This document shows positions 6,540 to 8,972 of a DNA stretch of 8,972 nt, one piece after another (position 1 is the stretch's first letter; every line of letters begins with the position of its first letter). Source of the DNA: Actinomycetes bacterium (lineage in GTDB: Bacteria > Actinomycetota > Acidimicrobiia > Acidimicrobiales > Palsa-688); NCBI GenBank assembly GCA_021816565.1, contig JAKAXN010000176.1:1-8972 (forward strand), read 5' to 3'. The notes under the pieces were generated by a model. The model saw only the letters and a list, made by a program, of their open reading frames with translations, did no database searches and had not been told where the DNA came from. Both the position numbers and the translations under genes were made by a program.

Positions 6540-8240
6540 CTACGCCTCCCTCGCCCGGGTGCGGGCGCCGAGGCCCCGGGAGATGCCGAAGATCGGGTTG
6601 TCGGTGAACGCCCGCCGGCGGCCCACCAGGATCACCGCCGGGCGGATGAAGAAGTAGGCGGTGAACACGTCGAGCAGGGTGGACAGGCCGAGGGTGAAGG
6701 CGAAGCCGCGCACGTCGCCGATGGTGAGGGCGTAGAGGATGAGGGCGGCCATGAACGACACCAGGTCGGCGGTGAGCACGGTTCGGAACGCCCGGGAGAA
6801 GCTCCGCTCCACCGACTGGCGGACGCTGCGGCCGGCGCGCACCTCGTCTTTCAACCGTTCGAAATACACCACGTAGGAGTCGACGGTGATACCGACCGAC
6901 ACGATGATCCCGGTCACCCCGGCCAGCGTGAGGGTCAGACCGCTGCTGTAGCTCAGCTGGGTGAGGATCGAGTACAGGAGGGCGCCGCCCACCCCGAGGC
7001 CCACGAGCACCACCAGGCCGAGAGCCCGGTAGTACACCAGCATGTAGATCATCACCACGGCGATACCGCCCAGTCCGGCCAGCAGGCCGGCCCGCAGGGA
7101 GTCCTTGCCGATGGTGGCCGACACGGTCTGCACCGACTGCGGCACGAAGCGCACCGGCAGCGAGCCGTACTTGAGCTCGTTGGCCAGGGTCGAGGCCTGC
7201 GAGCTGGTGAACGGGGAGGCGGAGGAGCCGCTGATCACAGCCGAGCCGTGGAAGCTCTGCGCCTGGATGGTCGGCGCCGACTCCACCAGGCCGTCCAGCT
7301 CGAAGGCCTCGAGGCTGCACGGGGGCGGGTTGCTCGGGTTCTGCTGGTAGCAGGCGTAGCGGGTGGCGGCGATGTTGTCGAACTCGTTGGCCCCCTTGCC
7401 GGTGAAGGTGAGCACCACCGAGTACTGGCCGGTGTTGGGGTCGACCTGGACGGCGGCGTTGGACACCGCCGAGCCGGTCATGTCGGCCGGGCCGAGCACG
7501 TAGCGGACCTGGCCGGAGCGGTCGGGCAGGATGACCGACGCCTTGCCGTTGTCCTGCGACGAGGGGGTGGAGGGGATCTGGGCCGAGTTGGACGCCGAGC
7601 AGACGGCCTGGGACACCGGGGCGCTCGGCGACACCGGGGTGCCGCTGGCGGAGCCGTTGGACACGATGGTCGTGGGCGGCACGGTGGCGGCGCTGCCGGT
7701 CGCGCTGCCCCCGGTGCTGCCCGAGGAGGGGAGCTGGGCCGAGGCCGGGAGCTGCGCCGCGGTCAGGCGGATGGCCGGGGCCGTCCCGAGCGACTTGGCG
7801 GTGGTGGCCGGGGTGGAGGCCGGCGCCGTGGTGGGGGTGACCCTGGGGGCCGTGGTGGGGGGGGTGGGGGCCTGGGTGGCCGGGTTGTAGGGGGCGATCT
7901 CGCAGTACACCGGCCGGAAGTACAGGACCGCGGTCTTGCCCAGCTCGGTCAGGGCCTGCTGGGAATCCTTGATCCCGGGCAGGTTGATGACCACGTCCTT
8001 GCCCTGGCGGGCCACGTCGGAGTTGCTGACGCCGAGGCCGTTGACCCGCCGGTCGATGATGTTGACCGCTTCCTGCAGGGTGGCGCCGTTGACGGTCCCC
8101 TGGGGCTGGAGCACCACCGACACCCCGCCCTTGAGGTCGAGCCCGAGGAGGGGGGTGCGGCCGAGGCCGATCGTGGCTCCCAGCCACCCGGCGGCGAGCA
8201 CGATGATGAACAGCAGCGACCAGACGAGACCTCGCCTCAC
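6540..8240 (-). CDS. secD: Protein translocase subunit SecD
   Basis: SecD (566 residues) is the partner of SecF in the proton-driven translocation accessory complex. Helix 1 (about 6-25) is followed by LLGLDLKGGVSVVLQ (31-45), the conserved entry to the exported P1 domain. An insertion at about 119-230 is dominated by Pro, Thr, Ser, Ala and Gly and interrupts P1 between AVLYFRPVYC and QVRYVLGPADMTGSAVSNA; mycobacterial SecD also has an insertion about here. LANELKYGSLPV (352-363) ends the domain. The membrane half carries IGKDSLRAGLLAG (377-389), LVYYRALGLVVL, and the signature GITVDSYVVYFERLKDEVRAG (450-470) followed by AFRTVLTADL, then two more helices. The start is a GTG at 8240, 3 bases after the yajC stop, with AGGA 7 bases upstream. 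Cysteines at 113, 214, 297 and 308 all lie on the exported side. The insertion's DNA holds a G8/C8 tract and a G-quadruplex motif. Confidence 0.97.
   Translation of the reverse strand: MRRGLVWSLLFIIVLAAGWLGATIGLGRTPLLGLDLKGGVSVVLQPQGTVNGATLQEAVNIIDRRVNGLGVSNSDVARQGKDVVINLPGIKDSQQALTELGKTAVLYFRPVYCEIAPYNPATQAPTPPTTAPRVTPTTAPASTPATTAKSLGTAPAIRLTAAQLPASAQLPSSGSTGGSATGSAATVPPTTIVSNGSASGTPVSPSAPVSQAVCSASNSAQIPSTPSSQDNGKASVILPDRSGQVRYVLGPADMTGSAVSNAAVQVDPNTGQYSVVLTFTGKGANEFDNIAATRYACYQQNPSNPPPCSLEAFELDGLVESAPTIQAQSFHGSAVISGSSASPFTSSQASTLANELKYGSLPVRFVPQSVQTVSATIGKDSLRAGLLAGLGGIAVVMIYMLVYYRALGLVVLVGLGVGGALLYSILTQLSYSSGLTLTLAGVTGIIVSVGITVDSYVVYFERLKDEVRAGRSVRQSVERSFSRAFRTVLTADLVSFMAALILYALTIGDVRGFAFTLGLSTLLDVFTAYFFIRPAVILVGRRRAFTDNPIFGISRGLGARTRAREA
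6545..6550 (-). promoter_or_regulatory. Ribosome binding site of secF
   Basis: GGGAGG on the minus strand lies inside the last codons of secD, 5 bases before the secF ATG. It is the clearest Shine-Dalgarno in the export block. It indicates that secF can initiate by itself although it abuts the secD stop, which would help hold SecD and SecF at matching levels. Confidence 0.65.
7833..7884 (+). other. G-quadruplex motif (six G-runs) inside secD
   Basis: The plus strand, which is the template for secD, has G-runs at 7833-7837, 7845-7849, 7857-7864, 7866-7870, 7874-7876 and 7882-7884, separated by 7, 7, 1, 3 and 5 bases. This meets the usual criterion of four or more runs of at least three G with loops of 1-7 bases, with two spare runs. 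It encodes residues 119-136 of SecD, the start of the low-complexity insertion, so it may be a by-product of Pro and Thr codons (CCC, ACC) in GC-rich DNA. Folding in the cell is not shown by sequence. Confidence 0.6.
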
Positions 8241-8243
8241 CGG

Positions 8244-8702
8244 TCAGTCCTGCCGGCCGGCCGGCGGCGCCGGCGGCTCTTCGTGCGGCGGCTCGTCGGG
8301 GCCCGCCTCGGGACCCGGCCCGCTCTCCTCGATGGTCCACGGCTCGTCGACCGGCTCGGCCGGCGGGGCCGGGTTGGGCTTGGGTGGACGGGCGCTGATG
8401 GCTCGGCGCACGAAGGTCATCACCACCCCGGGCGCCACTTCGACCTCGACCTCGTCGCCGTCCATGGCGATGACCCGGCCGAAGATTCCGCCGGCGGACA
8501 TCACCTCGTCGCCGACCTCTATCTGGCGCGACTGCTGCTGCTGCTGGCGTATCCGCTGCTGACGGGGTCGGACGAAGAAGATGTACACCACCGCGAAGAT
8601 CGCGATGATCACGACCAACGGGACGATGGAGCCGGAGGATTTGGAGCTCTTGGCCACCGTGGTGGAAGTGGTCTGAGCGAGAAGTATCAGGTTGGAGTGC
8701 AT
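8244..8702 (-). CDS. yajC: Preprotein translocase accessory subunit YajC
   Basis: YajC is a small bitopic membrane protein that associates with SecDF and the Sec holotranslocon. The 152-residue product has a short Ser/Thr-rich N-terminus, one membrane helix at about 25-44 (SIVPLVVIIAIFAVVYIFF) and the family motif FVRPRQQR at 43-50. A Gln-rich linker (53-60) precedes the conserved cytosolic EVGDEVMSAGGIFGRVIAM (62-80) and a short beta-rich domain to about residue 103. From 104 on there is a Pro/Glu-rich, probably disordered acidic tail that is longer than in compact YajC proteins. The ATG at 8702 is the only start that gives a normal N-terminus, but the bases before it are pyrimidine-rich and no clear Shine-Dalgarno is seen. 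Its stop is 3 bases before the secD GTG. The fold is recognised mainly from the helix plus GDEV...GGI..RV pattern and from its place beside secD; together these make the call secure. Confidence 0.95.
   Translation of the reverse strand: MHSNLILLAQTTSTTVAKSSKSSGSIVPLVVIIAIFAVVYIFFVRPRQQRIRQQQQQSRQIEVGDEVMSAGGIFGRVIAMDGDEVEVEVAPGVVMTFVRRAISARPPKPNPAPPAEPVDEPWTIEESGPGPEAGPDEPPHEEPPAPPAGRQD
8248..8251 (-). promoter_or_regulatory. Ribosome binding site supporting the secD GTG start
   Basis: AGGA on the minus strand within the final yajC codons lies 7 bases before GTG at 8240. It supports the GTG as the start; the protein then begins MRRGLVW, a typical positively charged leader before helix 1. Confidence 0.5.
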
Positions 8703-8742
8703 GAGGGAAGAGAGGTCCCGCCTGTAGGAGGACCGGAGGACA
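8703..8742 (-). other. tgt-yajC spacer without a visible ribosome binding site
   Basis: This 40-base gap holds no gene. The 12 bases next to the yajC ATG are almost all pyrimidines on the minus strand, and the nearest purine block (GGCGGGA) is too far upstream for normal spacing. A 5-base inverted repeat (GGTCC/GGACC, 11-base loop) is too weak to call. No -10/-35 pattern is convincing. Confidence 0.4.
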
Positions 8743-8972
8743 TTAGCGCAGAGCCCTGGCGTTCCAGGCTTCAGCCACCTCTCTGCGCAGCGAATTCAGG
8801 GTTCCGGCCCCGATGGCCGCCCCGATCCGGGCCACCAGGTCGAGCAGCCAGCACAGATTGTGGATGCTGAGCAGGCGCCCGGCGGTCGGCTCCCCCACCA
8901 TCAGCAGGTGGCGCAGGTAGCCGCGGCTGTAGCGGGCGCAGACCGGGCAGGCGCAGCCCGGGTCGACCGGCC
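8743..8972 (-). CDS. tgt: tRNA-guanine transglycosylase, C-terminal fragment (5' end outside the window)
   Basis: The last 75 or so codons of tgt end at TAA (8745-8743). The enzyme swaps the anticodon wobble guanine-34 of tRNAs for Asp, Asn, His and Tyr with preQ1 in bacteria, a step of queuosine synthesis. The frame shows the diagnostic zinc site: GCACPVCARYSRGYLRHLL contains CxCxxC, and the fourth ligand is the His of LLSIHNL about 28 residues after the last Cys. The helix that follows (LLDLVARIGAAIGAGTLNSL) matches the usual C-terminal region. The N-terminal barrel with the catalytic aspartates is outside the window, so completeness cannot be judged. The gene is cut by the window edge, hence no start is visible. 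It runs in the same direction as yajC, 40 bases upstream of it, as in the queA-tgt-yajC-secDF order known from E. coli. Confidence 0.9.
   Translation of the reverse strand, partial: PVDPGCACPVCARYSRGYLRHLLMVGEPTAGRLLSIHNLCWLLDLVARIGAAIGAGTLNSLRREVAEAWNARALR

Noticed and set aside
5245..8340. A 1031-codon open frame on the minus strand overlapping secD and secF in another frame
   Set aside because: It is Arg/Gly/Pro/His-rich out-of-frame translation of secD and secF, without membrane segments or motifs.
8713..8733. Small inverted repeat GGTCC/GGACC between tgt and yajC
   Set aside because: A 5-base stem with an 11-base loop is expected by chance in DNA this rich in G and C, and there is no U-tract or conserved motif.
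5997..8870. A 957-codon open frame on the plus strand
   Set aside because: It is antisense to secF, secD, yajC and tgt, all of which are firmly identified. The translation shows only biased composition and no domain.
1..8972. CRISPR arrays, tRNA or rRNA genes, insertion sequences, toxin-antitoxin or defence genes
   Set aside because: None was seen. Gaps between genes are at most about 63 bases, and all the coding space is taken by recognisable housekeeping or membrane genes.

Overview
The window is very GC-rich and every recognisable gene lies on the minus strand, so it reads from right to left. Gene content and order (yajC-secD-secF-apt-rel), a SecD with a long Pro/Thr/Ser/Ala-rich insertion in its exported domain, a SecF with a basic disordered tail, and frequent GTG starts all suggest a high-G+C actinobacterium (Actinomycetota). 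A tRNA-guanine transglycosylase gene sits directly upstream of yajC. From memory of published gene orders, that is less typical of Streptomyces or Mycobacterium, where ruvB commonly precedes yajC, so a deeper lineage such as Acidimicrobiia is possible; this placement is an inference.

Layout from right to left: (1) 8972-8743, the 3' end of tgt (tRNA queuosine modification), cut by the window edge. (2) 8702-5292, a tightly packed protein-export block yajC-secD-secF with gaps of 3 and 0 bases, encoding the accessory complex that helps SecYEG complete translocation using the proton gradient. (3) 5235-2455, apt (adenine salvage) and a full-length bifunctional rel (ppGpp synthetase/hydrolase), 9 bases apart. 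(4) 2391-2, a different kind of module: a polytopic membrane protein resembling GT-C glycosyltransferases, whose stop overlaps by 4 bases (GTGA) the start of an OafA-type integral membrane acyltransferase. These two are probably co-translated and may build or decorate a cell-surface glycan or lipid.

Two GC-rich inverted repeats mark the seams between modules: one just after secF, and a stronger one that straddles the rel stop codon. Neither has a U-tract. No gap exceeds about 65 bases, so there is no unexplained intergenic space. No RNA genes, CRISPR arrays, insertion sequences, prophage genes or attachment sites were seen.

This is mainly a conserved housekeeping region and I do not see a new defence or mobile system in it. 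The points worth a second look are local: a strong G-quadruplex motif and G8/C8 tract inside secD, cysteine pairs bracketing low-complexity loops in SecD, the hairpin over the rel stop, 7-base homopolymers in the glycosyltransferase-like gene, and the surface-glycan gene pair attached downstream of rel.
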